Both the position numbers and the translations under genes were made by a program. From positions 1 through 60,936 of the forward strand of contig DASQDR010000239.1 of the NCBI GenBank assembly GCA_035634055.1: a stretch of 60,936 nt of DNA, in the 5' to 3' direction. This DNA is from JAICTV01 sp035634055. GTDB lineage: Bacteria > Planctomycetota > Phycisphaerae > Tepidisphaerales > Tepidisphaeraceae. The notes under the pieces are model-generated. The model saw only the letters and a list, made by a program, of their open reading frames with translations. It was not told where the DNA came from and did not search any database. How positions within the stretch are numbered: position 1 is the first letter of the stretch; each line of letters starts with the position of its first letter. Positions 34,106-43,285 of the stretch are shown here, piece by piece.

Positions 34106-37100
34106 ATGGAGAGTGGCAAGAACAAGCGGAAGTCGGATCGGGCGAAGCAAGCTTCCCATCAGCGGGCGGTGGTCGTCGCGGCGGCGGCGATGGTGGCGAT
34201 CTCCGGCGCGGCGCGGGCGGAGGTTTCGCCGCCCGGCGGCGTGAGCGGGCCGGTCGTCTACAACGTCTCGACCACCGGCGCGACCGCCATCGGGCGGTTC
34301 AACTCGATGGAGGGCAACAGCTTCGCCATCACCCTGGGGCAGAACGCCCCGCTGACGATCGGGCGGACCACCTACTCGCTCAACGCCGGCGGCGCTGCCC
34401 AGCGACTCGGGGCCCTCGACGCCAGCGCCTCCAGCACCGACCCGCTGCTGGCGCAGGACCGGATGGCTTACTACTACCACCAGACCGGCTCGATCGAGGG
34501 CGTCCTGGAACTGGCGGACACCTACGGCCTCAACGCCGCCGCCGCCGTGCGCAAGCCCACCGACGCCACCAGCAGCAACCCGGTCTGGATGATGGGCAAC
34601 CGGGTCAACGGCGTGAACTACAACAACGCCACCAACGCCGTGGAGATCGTCAGCAGCGGCACGACCGTGCGCAACGAGTTCAACGGCTACACCCTCGGCC
34701 GCAACTACCGCAACACCGGCGCGACCGACAACGCCTTCCGCAACAGCGCCTCGACCGCGACGGCGGACCAGGTGACCACCGCGCCGCCGGGGCAGAACTT
34801 CGCCCGCATCGCCTGGTCGGACGTGAAGGCGCAGCAGGCGTTCGCCAAGGGCGCACCGGCCACCAGCGCCTTCAACGCCCGCCCCAACACCGTCGGCTAC
34901 GGGCAGGGCCCCGGCGCGGCGGTGGGCAGCACCACCAACTTCCAGCGCTTCCGCAACGAAACCTCGCTGATCACCGCCACCAACACCTTCGGGCAGGACA
35001 ATTTCCGCAGCGAGACGATCGCGGTTGTGCCCTTCACCATCAGTGCCAACCCCGGCACCGGGCTGGAGATCCTCTCCAAGACCGACCTTCAGTGGGCGAA
35101 CGTGACCGGGCGGCTCCAGAACGGCGCGAACTTCAACCACTCGACGCGCGACGTCGGCTCGGGCACGCGCAACCAGTACGCCAACAACCTTGGCATCGAT
35201 CCCACCTGGGCCGCCGGCGAGCGAGACCGGCGGCACCTCGGCGACGTCGACGGCGCGGGCCCCATCTCGGGCGTCGGGTCCTACTCCGCCCTGACGACCG
35301 ACGGATCGAGCGTGACCGTTAACGTCGGCGACGAGGCCGCCCCCACCCGCGCCATCTCCGGCTCGTCCTCATCGACCGAGCTCGCCTTCGAGCACCGCGC
35401 GGGCGCCCGGCTGCGCTTTGCCGACAAGACCGGCGGCGGCAACGTCAAGGCGGCCGTGCAGTCGTCGCGCATGGGCTTCGGCGTGCTCTCCACCGACAAC
35501 GCCGGCGTCGAGGGCAAGACCGGCAACGGCTCGCTGGCCGGGCAGATCCGCGTGCTGCGGCTGGACTTCCAGAACGGCCACGGCGCGCTGCTGCCCAAGC
35601 CGGACGAGATCACCAGCGGCAAGTACCAGCTCTGGTCGCAGGCGCAGGCGGTCACGGTGAAGGCGAACCCCGCCGCCGCCGATACCAGCGCTCCCGGCGG
35701 GCGCGCGATCGCCGGCGACACCGTCGATCACGCCGGCAGCGTCGGCATCCACCGCAAGTTCATCGACAACATCACCAACTCCGTCGGCGACTTCCCCGTC
35801 GGCGCGTCGGCCGTCACGCCCGCCGACGGCATCATCAACTCCGGCTTCCTGCTGCCGCAGCTCATGGAGGTGACCAAGAACTTCGACGGCGACGCCTACG
35901 GCTCGCGCACCCGCACGGCGGCGCAGCAGGACGTCTACAACTCCTACAAGTCCGCCGCCCTCGCCCCCGGCGGGTTCCTCGACTGGGCGGACCCTTCCGC
36001 CGTCGCCGGGTACAACGGCAACACCGTCAAGTACGAGATCTACTCCTACAACAACACCGCCACCAGCAGCTCGGCCAACGCCAACAAGTCGATCGTGATC
36101 AACCAGCGGCTCGCCCTGGCGGGCGACTTCAACAACGACAAGGTGCGCGACCTCCAGGACGTGGCCGACCTGGCCCGGGCGCGGGTCAACCCGACCGGCT
36201 ACGTCAACGGCGCCACCGGCTGGGCGGCCAACTCGGTCATCAGCGGCAAGGCGGGCAACGCCGTGCTGGCGCCGGAGGAAGGGCTGCTGGTGCTGAGCGA
36301 TTTCGACGGCGACGGTAACTTCCTCAGCCTCGACGCCGCCACCACCGCCACCGAGCCGGTGTCGCGCAAGGACGTGCGCTGGTTCCTCTACGGCGCGGCC
36401 GTGGACACGACCGACACCGCCGGCAACGCCACCCTCGCCGCCGCTTACGGCACCGGCGAGGCCGCCTCCATGACCCTGGATCGTAAGCGCCGCGCGTACG
36501 GCGTGCGCCTGGGGAACCTGAAGAAGAACGCCGCCGTCGATGCTTACAACGCGACCATCCAGTCGCTGGTCGGCTCGCCCGTCGCCGGCGGCAGCTACGC
36601 GGGCGTCTTCACGCAGGCGCAGGCGGACGCGGAGAAGGTCAACAAGTTCGACGTCGATGCCGACGGCTTCGCCGACGTGTACGACGCCGTCACCGTCGAT
36701 CGCAACCACAACAAGAATTTCACCGTGCTGGCCGACGTGATGGGGGCGGCCGACGACCTGGTCGCCGCGGAGCTGAACGACGACAAGGTGATCAACGCCA
36801 GCGACGTCGCCACCATCAACGCCGGCCTGACCGGCACCGGCAAGACCAACTGGCGCGGCGGCGTGCTGACCAAGACCGGCCCGGGCGCGGTGACCATCGC
36901 CCGCGCCGCCGGCGCGGGATCCGAGGTGACAGTGCCGGCCGGCGGGCAGACGTTGCGAATTTCCTCCGGCAGCTTCTCCGCCGGCGGCACCGCCGACCCG
37001 TTCACCGATTCCGCCGTCGCCAGCCGACGCGTGAGCATCGAGAACAACTCCGCCGGCACCGGCGGCGCGGATCTCGGCTTCAACGTCACCGCCGGCAGCA

Positions 37101-37870
37101 AGGCGATCAGCGCCCTGAGCGGCACCGGCAAGACCAGCGTCGCCGCCGGCGCCAGCCTCACCGCCGACCACGTCCGCCAGGGTCAGCTCGACGTCAACGG
37201 CACGGTCAACGTCCGCACCGGCGGCAACAACACCAGCGCCGTGGACGCGCTCAACATCGGCGACGGCGGGAAGCTGGACCTGCGCGACAACGAGCTGGTC
37301 GTCCGCACCGGCGGCGCGGGCGCGTGGGGAGGGACGGAGTACACCGGCGTCGCCAAGCAGATCGCTCGCGGCCGGGCGGGCGGGGCGTGGACCGGCAACG
37401 GCTTGGTCACCACCATGCCCGACGCCGCCGACCCTAAGCTGCGCACCAGCCTCGGCGTCGCCACCGCGTCGGAGGTGCTGGGCATCGCCCCCGGCGCGAC
37501 CGCCACCTGGGCCGGCCAAAGCGTCACCGGCACGTCCGCGCTGGTCCTCTACACCTACGCCGGCGACGCCGACCTCAACGGAAAGATCGACGGCGACGAC
37601 TACTTCCAGATCGACGCCCACGCCGGCCAAGTTGGCGGCGACGTGAGCTGGTTCAACGGTGACTTCGATTACAACGGCAAGGTCAACGGCGACGACTACT
37701 TCCTGATCGACCACAACATTGGCCAACAAAATGGCTCGTTCGCGCCGGCGGCGGCAGGGATTGCCCTGGCCGACGGGGTGACGGCCGTTCCGGAACCGGG
37801 ATCCGCAGCGCTCATCCTCCTCGCGTGGGGTGCCTCTCTCCCCCTCGCGTCGCGCCGGCGTCGGCGCTGA
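34106..37870 (+). CDS. Large PEP-CTERM surface protein with dockerin-like calcium motifs
   Basis: 1254 residues. A Lys/Arg-rich N-terminus and hydrophobic core (AVVVAAAAMVAISGAARA) act as signal. The body is Gly/Ala/Asn-rich and probably beta-helical. At least six D-x-D/N-x-D/N-G-like loops are visible: DFNNDKVRDLQD, DFDGDGNFLSLD, DVDADGFADVYD, ELNDDKVINASD, DADLNGKIDGDD and DFDYNGKVNGDD. The last two form a dockerin-like pair near 1153-1205. A PEP-CTERM sorting tail follows: VPEPGSAALILLAWG, a helix and RRRRR. An exosortase, not in this window, would process it. CGGAGG precedes ATG 34106 at good spacing, and a terminator follows. Likely a cell-surface or matrix protein; ligand unknown. Confidence 0.88.
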   Translation: MESGKNKRKSDRAKQASHQRAVVVAAAAMVAISGAARAEVSPPGGVSGPVVYNVSTTGATAIGRFNSMEGNSFAITLGQNAPLTIGRTTYSLNAGGAAQRLGALDASASSTDPLLAQDRMAYYYHQTGSIEGVLELADTYGLNAAAAVRKPTDATSSNPVWMMGNRVNGVNYNNATNAVEIVSSGTTVRNEFNGYTLGRNYRNTGATDNAFRNSASTATADQVTTAPPGQNFARIAWSDVKAQQAFAKGAPATSAFNARPNTVGYGQGPGAAVGSTTNFQRFRNETSLITATNTFGQDNFRSETIAVVPFTISANPGTGLEILSKTDLQWANVTGRLQNGANFNHSTRDVGSGTRNQYANNLGIDPTWAAGERDRRHLGDVDGAGPISGVGSYSALTTDGSSVTVNVGDEAAPTRAISGSSSSTELAFEHRAGARLRFADKTGGGNVKAAVQSSRMGFGVLSTDNAGVEGKTGNGSLAGQIRVLRLDFQNGHGALLPKPDEITSGKYQLWSQAQAVTVKANPAAADTSAPGGRAIAGDTVDHAGSVGIHRKFIDNITNSVGDFPVGASAVTPADGIINSGFLLPQLMEVTKNFDGDAYGSRTRTAAQQDVYNSYKSAALAPGGFLDWADPSAVAGYNGNTVKYEIYSYNNTATSSSANANKSIVINQRLALAGDFNNDKVRDLQDVADLARARVNPTGYVNGATGWAANSVISGKAGNAVLAPEEGLLVLSDFDGDGNFLSLDAATTATEPVSRKDVRWFLYGAAVDTTDTAGNATLAAAYGTGEAASMTLDRKRRAYGVRLGNLKKNAAVDAYNATIQSLVGSPVAGGSYAGVFTQAQADAEKVNKFDVDADGFADVYDAVTVDRNHNKNFTVLADVMGAADDLVAAELNDDKVINASDVATINAGLTGTGKTNWRGGVLTKTGPGAVTIARAAGAGSEVTVPAGGQTLRISSGSFSAGGTADPFTDSAVASRRVSIENNSAGTGGADLGFNVTAGSKAISALSGTGKTSVAAGASLTADHVRQGQLDVNGTVNVRTGGNNTSAVDALNIGDGGKLDLRDNELVVRTGGAGAWGGTEYTGVAKQIARGRAGGAWTGNGLVTTMPDAADPKLRTSLGVATASEVLGIAPGATATWAGQSVTGTSALVLYTYAGDADLNGKIDGDDYFQIDAHAGQVGGDVSWFNGDFDYNGKVNGDDYFLIDHNIGQQNGSFAPAAAGIALADGVTAVPEPGSAALILLAWGASLPLASRRRRR

Positions 37871-37897
37871 GCAATCGTTCCCGTTTCAAGTGCCCCC

Positions 37898-37936
37898 GCG
37901 GGGCCGGCGCGCCGTGCGTGCCGGCCCCGCCTTTTT
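37898..37936 (+). terminator. Rho-independent terminator after the PEP-CTERM gene
   Basis: Perfect 11-base stem GCGGGGCCGGC (37898-37908) with GCCGGCCCCGC (37920-37930), followed by CTTTTTG. It starts 28 bases after the stop codon. Confidence 0.88.
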
Positions 37937-38030
37937 GCGCTGCTGCCGGTGCCCGGTTCTCGGCAACGATTTTGCCTGTCAGGCGTATGCTGTTTGAGAC
38001 TTGATGGCTTTTGCAAGGGAGCTTTGACAC

Positions 38031-39314
38031 ATGCAGCAGCAGCCCAATCACGTGACCCGGCGGGACGTGCTGAGGACGACGGCGGCGGCGTCGGCGGCGG
38101 TCGCGCTGACCAGCCTGGGGACCAACTTCGCCCACGCCGCGGCATCCGACCGGATCCGCGTCGGCCTGATCGGCTGCGGCGGGCGCGGCACCGGCGCGGC
38201 CGGCGACGTCTGCCTGAGCAGCGATAACGTCGAGCTCGTCGCCATGGGCGACGTCTTCCGCGACCACCTCGACGGCTCCCGGCGCAAGCTGACCGATAAG
38301 CTCGGCGAGAAGTACAAGGTCACCGACGACAAGTGCTTCGTCGGCTTCGACGCCTACAAGCAGGTGATCGCCTCGGACGTGGACCTGGTCATCCTGGCGA
38401 CGCCGCCGGGCTTCCGCCCGCAGCACATCGAGGCGGCGGTGGAGGCGGGCAAGCACGTCTTCGCCGAGAAACCCGTGGCGACCGACCCCGCCGGCGTCCG
38501 CCGCGTCCTGGCCGCTGCCGAGAAGATCAAGTCGAAGAAGCTCGGCTTCGTCGCCGGCACCCAGCGGCGTCACGACGCGGGTTACATCGAGGTCGTCAAG
38601 CGCATCCACGACGGCGCGATCGGCGAGCTCGTCGCCGCCCAGTGCTACTGGAACCAGGGCTTCCTCTGGAACAAGCCGCGCAAGCCAGACTGGAGCGACA
38701 TGGAGTGGGAGCTGCGCAACTGGCTCTACTTCACCTGGCTCAGCGGCGATCACATCGTCGAGCAGCACGTCCACAACATCGACGTGCTCAACTGGTGCTT
38801 CAAGGATCACCCGGCCAAGGCGTACGGCATGGGCGGGCGACAGGTGCGCACCGACCCGGCGTACGGGAACATCTACGACCACTTTGCCATCGAGTACGAA
38901 TATCCCAACGGCGCCCGCGCCATCAGCATGTCGCGGCAGATCGACGGGACGGATTCGCGCGTGGCCGAGCGCGTCGTCGGCACCAAGGGCGACGCCGACC
39001 CCGCCGGCACCATCCGCGGCGAGAACAAGTTCCGCTACCGCCGCGAGCGCGGCCGGATGGGCCCTTACCAGCAGGAACAAAAGGACCTGATCGACAGCAT
39101 CCGCACCGGCGAGCCGCTCAACGAGGCCAAGCAGGTCGCCGAGAGCACCCTGACCGCCATCATGGGCCGGATGAGCGCCTACACGGGCAAGGAAGTGACG
39201 TGGGAGCAGGCGCTGAACTCCAAGCTCAACCTCTTCCCCGAAGCGTCGCTGAAAATGGACATGACCATCGCCGTCCCCCCGGTGCCAGTGCCCGGGAAGG
39301 ACCAGTTGGTCTGA
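38031..39314 (+). CDS. Tat-exported Gfo/Idh/MocA family oxidoreductase, second copy
   Basis: 427 residues. The Tat signal is VTRRDVLRT (Arg pair 10-11) with a short core ending FAHAAA. The Rossmann loop is VGLIGCGGRGTGAAGD, and EKPVATDPAGV near 146 carries the active-site Lys. WNKPRKPDWSDMEWELRNW and GMGGRQVRTDPAYGNIYDHF align closely with the gene at 24958, so the two are paralogues. AAGGGAG lies upstream of ATG 38031. It probably oxidises a sugar in the periplasm with a bound cofactor; the substrate is unknown. It stands alone, between the PEP-CTERM terminator and a hairpin-controlled gene. Confidence 0.92.
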   Translation: MQQQPNHVTRRDVLRTTAAASAAVALTSLGTNFAHAAASDRIRVGLIGCGGRGTGAAGDVCLSSDNVELVAMGDVFRDHLDGSRRKLTDKLGEKYKVTDDKCFVGFDAYKQVIASDVDLVILATPPGFRPQHIEAAVEAGKHVFAEKPVATDPAGVRRVLAAAEKIKSKKLGFVAGTQRRHDAGYIEVVKRIHDGAIGELVAAQCYWNQGFLWNKPRKPDWSDMEWELRNWLYFTWLSGDHIVEQHVHNIDVLNWCFKDHPAKAYGMGGRQVRTDPAYGNIYDHFAIEYEYPNGARAISMSRQIDGTDSRVAERVVGTKGDADPAGTIRGENKFRYRRERGRMGPYQQEQKDLIDSIRTGEPLNEAKQVAESTLTAIMGRMSAYTGKEVTWEQALNSKLNLFPEASLKMDMTIAVPPVPVPGKDQLV

Positions 39315-39316
39315 TC

Positions 39317-39342
39317 CCCTCTCCCAGTACGCTGGGAGAGGG
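39317..39342. repeat. CCCTCTCCCAG hairpin with GGTTAGGGTGAGGG tail
   Basis: A perfect 11-base stem CCCTCTCCCAG/CTGGGAGAGGG closes a TACG loop, followed by TTAGGGTGAGGGG. It begins 2 bases after the Gfo/Idh stop. A related CCCTCTCCCCCG...GGAGAGGG sequence lies at about 45080-45130, before another Gfo/Idh gene. Confidence 0.75.
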
Positions 39343-39379
39343 TTAGGGTGAGGGGTTGTCTCCCCCCAAATGAACCAAA

Positions 39380-39420
39380 CCCTCCCGCGCGTTACACTCG
39401 CGCGGGAGGGTTCTTCTTTT
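39380..39420 (+). terminator. Terminator-like hairpin holding the Shine-Dalgarno sequence of the next gene
   Basis: A 12-base perfect stem CCCTCCCGCGCG (39380-39391) with CGCGCGGGAGGG (39399-39410) is followed by TTCTTCTTTT and then directly by ATG 39421. The only ribosome site, GGAGGG (39405-39410), is the closing part of the stem. The structure could end the upstream transcript, block translation of the next gene, or both. Confidence 0.75.
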
Positions 39421-40272
39421 ATGTCCATCCCCGCCGAAGCGACCGGCCCTGAAGCGATTACCCCGACGCCGGCGCAACCCCTGCCCGACGGCCCGCCGCG
39501 CCTGATCGCGTATCGCATCCACAAGTATCCCTCGCTGCCGATCGTGCCCGCCGGCGCGCCGCGCAAGTGGATGGACGAGACCGGCAACCGCTTCGCCTAC
39601 CGCTGCCTGCCGCTGCTGATCGCCAACCAGAACGGCTGGTTCATCCTCAACGTACACAAGGTCCGCGTGATCTGGACCGGCGGCGCGGGGGAGGACGCGG
39701 TGAAGATCATCTGCCGCGGCGGCCCGGCGGAGACGCCCTGCCCGGCGGTCAGCCACTTCGGGCACGGCGTGCTGACGTGGAACCTCAATTACCTCTTCCG
39801 CACCCCGCCCGGCTACAACCTCTGGGCGCGCGGGCCCGCCAACTGGCCCAAGGACGGCATCGTCCCGCTGGAGGGCGTCATCGAGACCGACTGGTCCGTC
39901 GCCACCTTCACCATGAACTGGAAGCTGACCACGCCCGGCCACGCGGTGGAGTTCGAGCCCGGCGAACCGATCTGCATGATCACGCCGATCAAGCGCGGGG
40001 AGGCCGAGCAGTTCCACCCGATGGTGCGGGACCTGGATTCGGTCCCGCAGCTTGAACAACAGTTCAAGGCGTGGGCGAAGAGCCGCGACACGTTCAACAG
40101 CGATCTGCGCGATGCCGCCTCCAGGGCAGCGCAGGAGCAGTGGCAGAAGGAATACCTGCAAGGGTACGGCCCCGGCATCAAGGCGCCGCAGCACCAGACC
40201 AAGCTCAGCATCCGAGCGTTCGAGCTGCCGCCGCCGCCGACGACGCCGCCGCCCCCGACAACCGCGTCATAG
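39421..40272 (+). CDS. DUF6065 family protein
   Basis: 283 residues, cytosolic, no signal peptide or helix. Visible family-like segments are LIAYRIHKYPSLPIVPAG, FAYRCLPLLIANQNGWFIL, VLTWNLNYLFRTPPGYNLW, RGPANWPKDGIVPLEGVIE and WSVATFTMNWKLTTPGHAVE. This set matches the DUF6065 family, of unknown biochemistry. A Pro-rich tail (ELPPPPTTPPPPTTAS) ends the protein. ATG 39421 follows GGAGGG by 10 bases. An ATG at 39370 is in frame but would put the hairpin inside the coding region. Function unknown. Confidence 0.8.
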   Translation: MSIPAEATGPEAITPTPAQPLPDGPPRLIAYRIHKYPSLPIVPAGAPRKWMDETGNRFAYRCLPLLIANQNGWFILNVHKVRVIWTGGAGEDAVKIICRGGPAETPCPAVSHFGHGVLTWNLNYLFRTPPGYNLWARGPANWPKDGIVPLEGVIETDWSVATFTMNWKLTTPGHAVEFEPGEPICMITPIKRGEAEQFHPMVRDLDSVPQLEQQFKAWAKSRDTFNSDLRDAASRAAQEQWQKEYLQGYGPGIKAPQHQTKLSIRAFELPPPPTTPPPPTTAS

Positions 40273-40345
40273 CATCCGCGCCGCAGCGCGCGCGCCCGCC
40301 TGCGCTGGCGGTTTCGCCGAGAGAGCGGACGCGCCGCTCCGCCCC

Positions 40346-40351
40346 TACAAT
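40346..40351 (+). promoter_or_regulatory. Candidate -10 box (TACAAT) for a leaderless transcript
   Basis: TACAAT ends exactly 9 bases before ATG 40361. No ribosome site lies between. Confidence 0.45.
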
Positions 40352-40360
40352 CCGCCCGCG

Positions 40361-40876
40361 ATGAAGTTGGACGTGCTGCAAACCCCCGCCGACGCGCCCT
40401 GGTACGCGCAGGGGCTGAAATTCACCTGCACCCAGTGCGGCAACTGCTGCACCGGCGGGCCGGGCTACGTCTGGCTGAGCGAGGTCGAGATCGACCGCCT
40501 GAGCGCGCACCTGAAGCTGCCGCGCGAGCAGGTGCTGGAGAAGTACTGCCGGCGGATCGGCGACCAGGTCAGCCTGAAGGAGCGGCGCACGCCGCAGGGG
40601 CTGTACGACTGCGTCTTTCTCAACGAGATCAAGGTCGGCGGCGGGCAGGGGAGGCCGGCGCAGGTGAAGCGCGTGTGCGGCATCTACGACGTCCGCCCGC
40701 TCCAGTGCCGCACCTGGCCGTTCTGGGACGGCAACCTCGCGTCAAAGGAAACCTGGAACGCCGCCGCCCAACGCTGCCACGGCATGAACCGCGGCCCGCG
40801 CGCGTTCACCCGCGAGCGCATCGAGCAACTGCGCGACGCCCCGGATTGGCCCGACAACCCGCCGTCGTCGAAGTAG
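40361..40876 (+). CDS. YkgJ-family cysteine cluster protein (zinc/iron-chelate binding)
   Basis: 171 residues. The CxxCxxCC cluster appears as CTQCGNCCTGGPG near residue 24. Two later cysteines sit in LYDCVFLNE and VCGIYDVRPLQCRTWPFW, and a further one in QRCHGMNRG, giving the usual YkgJ metal-site pattern. The R-P-x-x-C-R-x-[WF]-P motif is characteristic. Members are thought to bind Zn or an Fe-S cluster; the cellular role is not established. ATG 40361 fits the leaderless spacing. Confidence 0.88.
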   Translation: MKLDVLQTPADAPWYAQGLKFTCTQCGNCCTGGPGYVWLSEVEIDRLSAHLKLPREQVLEKYCRRIGDQVSLKERRTPQGLYDCVFLNEIKVGGGQGRPAQVKRVCGIYDVRPLQCRTWPFWDGNLASKETWNAAAQRCHGMNRGPRAFTRERIEQLRDAPDWPDNPPSSK

Positions 40877-40982
40877 CGTCACCCGCCGCCGTCGCCTCAG
40901 CCGTCGCCTCAGCCGCCACCGACGCCGCCGCCCCGCCGCCGCCGCCGCCGCGCCGACGCCCGACACGCGCGGATTCAGCCAC

Positions 40983-41083
40983 TGTCATTCCGAGGGGAGT
41001 TTTACGACCCGAGGAATCTCGGGCGCGAAAGCGTCGTTCCGTCCCGGGATCCCTCGGGTCGCAAAGCTCCCCTCGGAATGACA
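40983..41083. repeat. TGTCATTCC...GGAATGACA palindromic element, copy 2
   Basis: 101 bases with inverted ends of 17 bases (TGTCATTCCGAGGGGAG and CTCCCCTCGGAATGACA). An inner pair is CGACCCGAGG/CCTCGGGTCG. It lies in the 290-base gap before the acetylesterase gene. That gap also holds a GCC trinucleotide-rich stretch at 40883-40965. Confidence 0.82.
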
Positions 41084-41168
41084 CGGTGCGAATGGCGTCG
41101 CGGGTAGCGCCGGTGTGCGCGTTGGCGCCGCCTTGTCGTCCCGGTCGCGCTCCTGAACAATATCGCGC

Positions 41169-43217
41169 ATGATCCGACCTCTAGTCGCGCGCTCCGCCGT
41201 CGCCGTCTTGGTCCTGTTGCTCCTCGCCCCGCCCGCCCGCGCCGCCATCGCGTTGCCGCCGATGTTTGGCGACCACATGGTCCTCCAGCGCGGGATGGAG
41301 GTTCCCGTCTGGGGGAAGGCCGAGCCGGGCGAGAAGGTGACGATCGAGTACGCCGGCCAGACCGCCGCCGCCACCGCCGACGAGCAAGGCGAGTGGCGGG
41401 CGAAGCTGCCGAAGCTGCCCGACGGCGACGCCAGCTCGTTCACCGTGCGCGGCGACAAGAGCGCGGAGGTCGTCCTGCGCGACGTGATCGTCGGCGACGT
41501 CTGGGTCTGCTCCGGGCAATCGAACATGCAGTGGAAGCTGCGGCAGTCGCACGACGCGGAGAAGGAGATCGCCGAGGCGAAATATCCCAACATCCGCCTG
41601 TTCCGCGTGCCCAACGCGACGTCGACGCGACCGACGCGCGAGCTGAAGGGCGCGCCCGCGTGGGAGGTGTGCACGCCGGAAACGGCCTCCGAGTTCTCTG
41701 CCGTCGGGTACTTCTTCGGGCGGCACGTGCACCGGGCGCACCAGGTACCGGTGGGGCTGATCCAGAACGCGTGGGGCGGGATGCCGGCCGAGTCGTTCAC
41801 GAGCGAGGAGGGGCTCAAAAGTGACCCGGATTTCGCCGTGCTGCTAGAGCGCAAGGCGGCCGCCGGGGGCGGCGACGGCGGTGACGCTGAACTCCGCCGG
41901 CGCATCAACATGGACCGCCAGAAGTACGAAAAAGCCCTGGCCGACTGGCAGGCCAAGCACCTGGGCGCCGACGGCCCGGACACCGGCGTCGCGCAGGGCT
42001 GGCTCAATCCGGGCCACGACGAAAAAGAGTGGAAGACGATGGCCCTTCCCAAGCCCTGGGAAAGCGAGCCAGAAATGGACATCAACGGTGTCGTCTGGTT
42101 CCGCCGCGCGGTCGAGATCCCGGCGGCGTGGCAGGGCAAGCCGCTGGTGCTGTCGCTGGGCGCGATCGACGACTACGACACCACCTACGTCAACGGGAAG
42201 CAGGTCGGGCAGACGCGCGGCGAGGGGGCGTTCGAGGTCCAGCGGCAGTACGACGTGCCGGCGGAACGGGTGAGCGGCGGCAAGGCGGTCATCGCCGTGC
42301 GCGCCTTTGACACCGCCGGCGAGGGCGGGCTGGTCGGCCCCGAGGCGGCGATGAAGCTGGCCGTGAAGGGCGACGCGTCGCACCAGCCGATCGCGCTGGC
42401 GGGCGAGTGGAAGTACCGGGTGGAGAAGCGCTACGACGCCGCCACGATCCCGCCGCCCGCCGCCCCGCCCAAGGCGGACGCGCCGTACCTGCCCACGAAC
42501 ATCTACAACGCGATGGTCCACCCGCTGCTGCCCTACGGCATCAAGGGGGCGATCTGGTACCAGGGCGAGTCCAACGCCGCGCGGGCCGAGCAGTACCGCA
42601 AGCTCTTCCCCGCCATGATCGCCGACTGGCGCAAGCAGTGGGGCCAGGGCGACTTCCCCTTCCTGTTCGTGCAGCTCGCCAACTTCGGCCGCAACAACGA
42701 GCAGCCCGGCGACAGCCACTGGTCGGAGCTGCGCGAGGCGCAGACGATGACGCTGGCAAAATCGCCGAACACCGCGATGGCCGTCACCATCGACATCGGC
42801 GAGCGCGGCGACATTCACCCCAAGAACAAGCAGGACGTCGGCAAGCGCCTCGGCCTCGCAGCCGACAAGCTCGTCTACGCCAAAGCCGGCGTCGCCCACT
42901 CCGGGCCGATGTACAACTCGATGAAAATCGAGGGCGACCGCATCCGCCTGAGGTTCACCCACGCCGAGGGGCTGAAGTTCAAGGACGGCAAGGCCAGGGG
43001 CTTCGCCATCGCCGGTGAAGACCAAAAGTACCGCTGGGCCGACGCGACGATCGAGGGCGACGAGGTGATCGTCCGCGCCGACGCCGTGAAGAACCCGGTG
43101 GCCGTGCGCTACGCGTGGGACGACGACCCGCAGGTGAGCCTCTACAACGCCGCCGACCTCCCGGCGTCGCCGTTCCGAACCGACGACTGGAAGATGAAGA
43201 CCGCGGGCGCGAAGTAG
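41169..43217 (+). CDS. Sialate O-acetylesterase / SGNH-type carbohydrate esterase
   Basis: Removes O-acetyl groups from sugars. 682 residues: signal peptide (VLVLLLLAPPARAA), N-terminal ALPPMFGDHMVLQRGMEVPV, catalytic Ser block WVCSGQSNMQWKL near 113, an inserted jelly-roll-like region (about 280-410, WFRRAVEIPAAWQGKPLVL), a second SGNH block WYQGESNAARAEQYR near 463, and the Asp-His block GDIHPKNKQDVGKRL near 547. Although named for sialate, planctomycete members probably act on acetylated plant or algal glycans. A weak AACAAT box lies 7 bases before ATG 41169, suggesting a leaderless start. Confidence 0.92.
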   Translation: MIRPLVARSAVAVLVLLLLAPPARAAIALPPMFGDHMVLQRGMEVPVWGKAEPGEKVTIEYAGQTAAATADEQGEWRAKLPKLPDGDASSFTVRGDKSAEVVLRDVIVGDVWVCSGQSNMQWKLRQSHDAEKEIAEAKYPNIRLFRVPNATSTRPTRELKGAPAWEVCTPETASEFSAVGYFFGRHVHRAHQVPVGLIQNAWGGMPAESFTSEEGLKSDPDFAVLLERKAAAGGGDGGDAELRRRINMDRQKYEKALADWQAKHLGADGPDTGVAQGWLNPGHDEKEWKTMALPKPWESEPEMDINGVVWFRRAVEIPAAWQGKPLVLSLGAIDDYDTTYVNGKQVGQTRGEGAFEVQRQYDVPAERVSGGKAVIAVRAFDTAGEGGLVGPEAAMKLAVKGDASHQPIALAGEWKYRVEKRYDAATIPPPAAPPKADAPYLPTNIYNAMVHPLLPYGIKGAIWYQGESNAARAEQYRKLFPAMIADWRKQWGQGDFPFLFVQLANFGRNNEQPGDSHWSELREAQTMTLAKSPNTAMAVTIDIGERGDIHPKNKQDVGKRLGLAADKLVYAKAGVAHSGPMYNSMKIEGDRIRLRFTHAEGLKFKDGKARGFAIAGEDQKYRWADATIEGDEVIVRADAVKNPVAVRYAWDDDPQVSLYNAADLPASPFRTDDWKMKTAGAK

Positions 43218-43272
43218 CCCCGCGCACGTTCACGCCGGCCTTCCTTCGCGGGCGGGGGCGAAGATGACGGGG

Positions 43273-43278
43273 TATGAT
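43273..43278 (+). promoter_or_regulatory. Candidate -10 box (TATGAT) for the hicBA module
   Basis: TATGAT ends 7 bases before ATG 43286, the conserved hicB start. The spacing is the same as at mlaE (55059). No ribosome site lies between. Confidence 0.45.
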
Positions 43279-43285
43279 CGCGGGC

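Noticed and set aside
35369..37729. 786-codon minus-strand open frame opposite the PEP-CTERM gene
   Set aside because: Mirror-frame artefact of high GC content. The plus strand has a ribosome site, signal, calcium loops and sorting tail.
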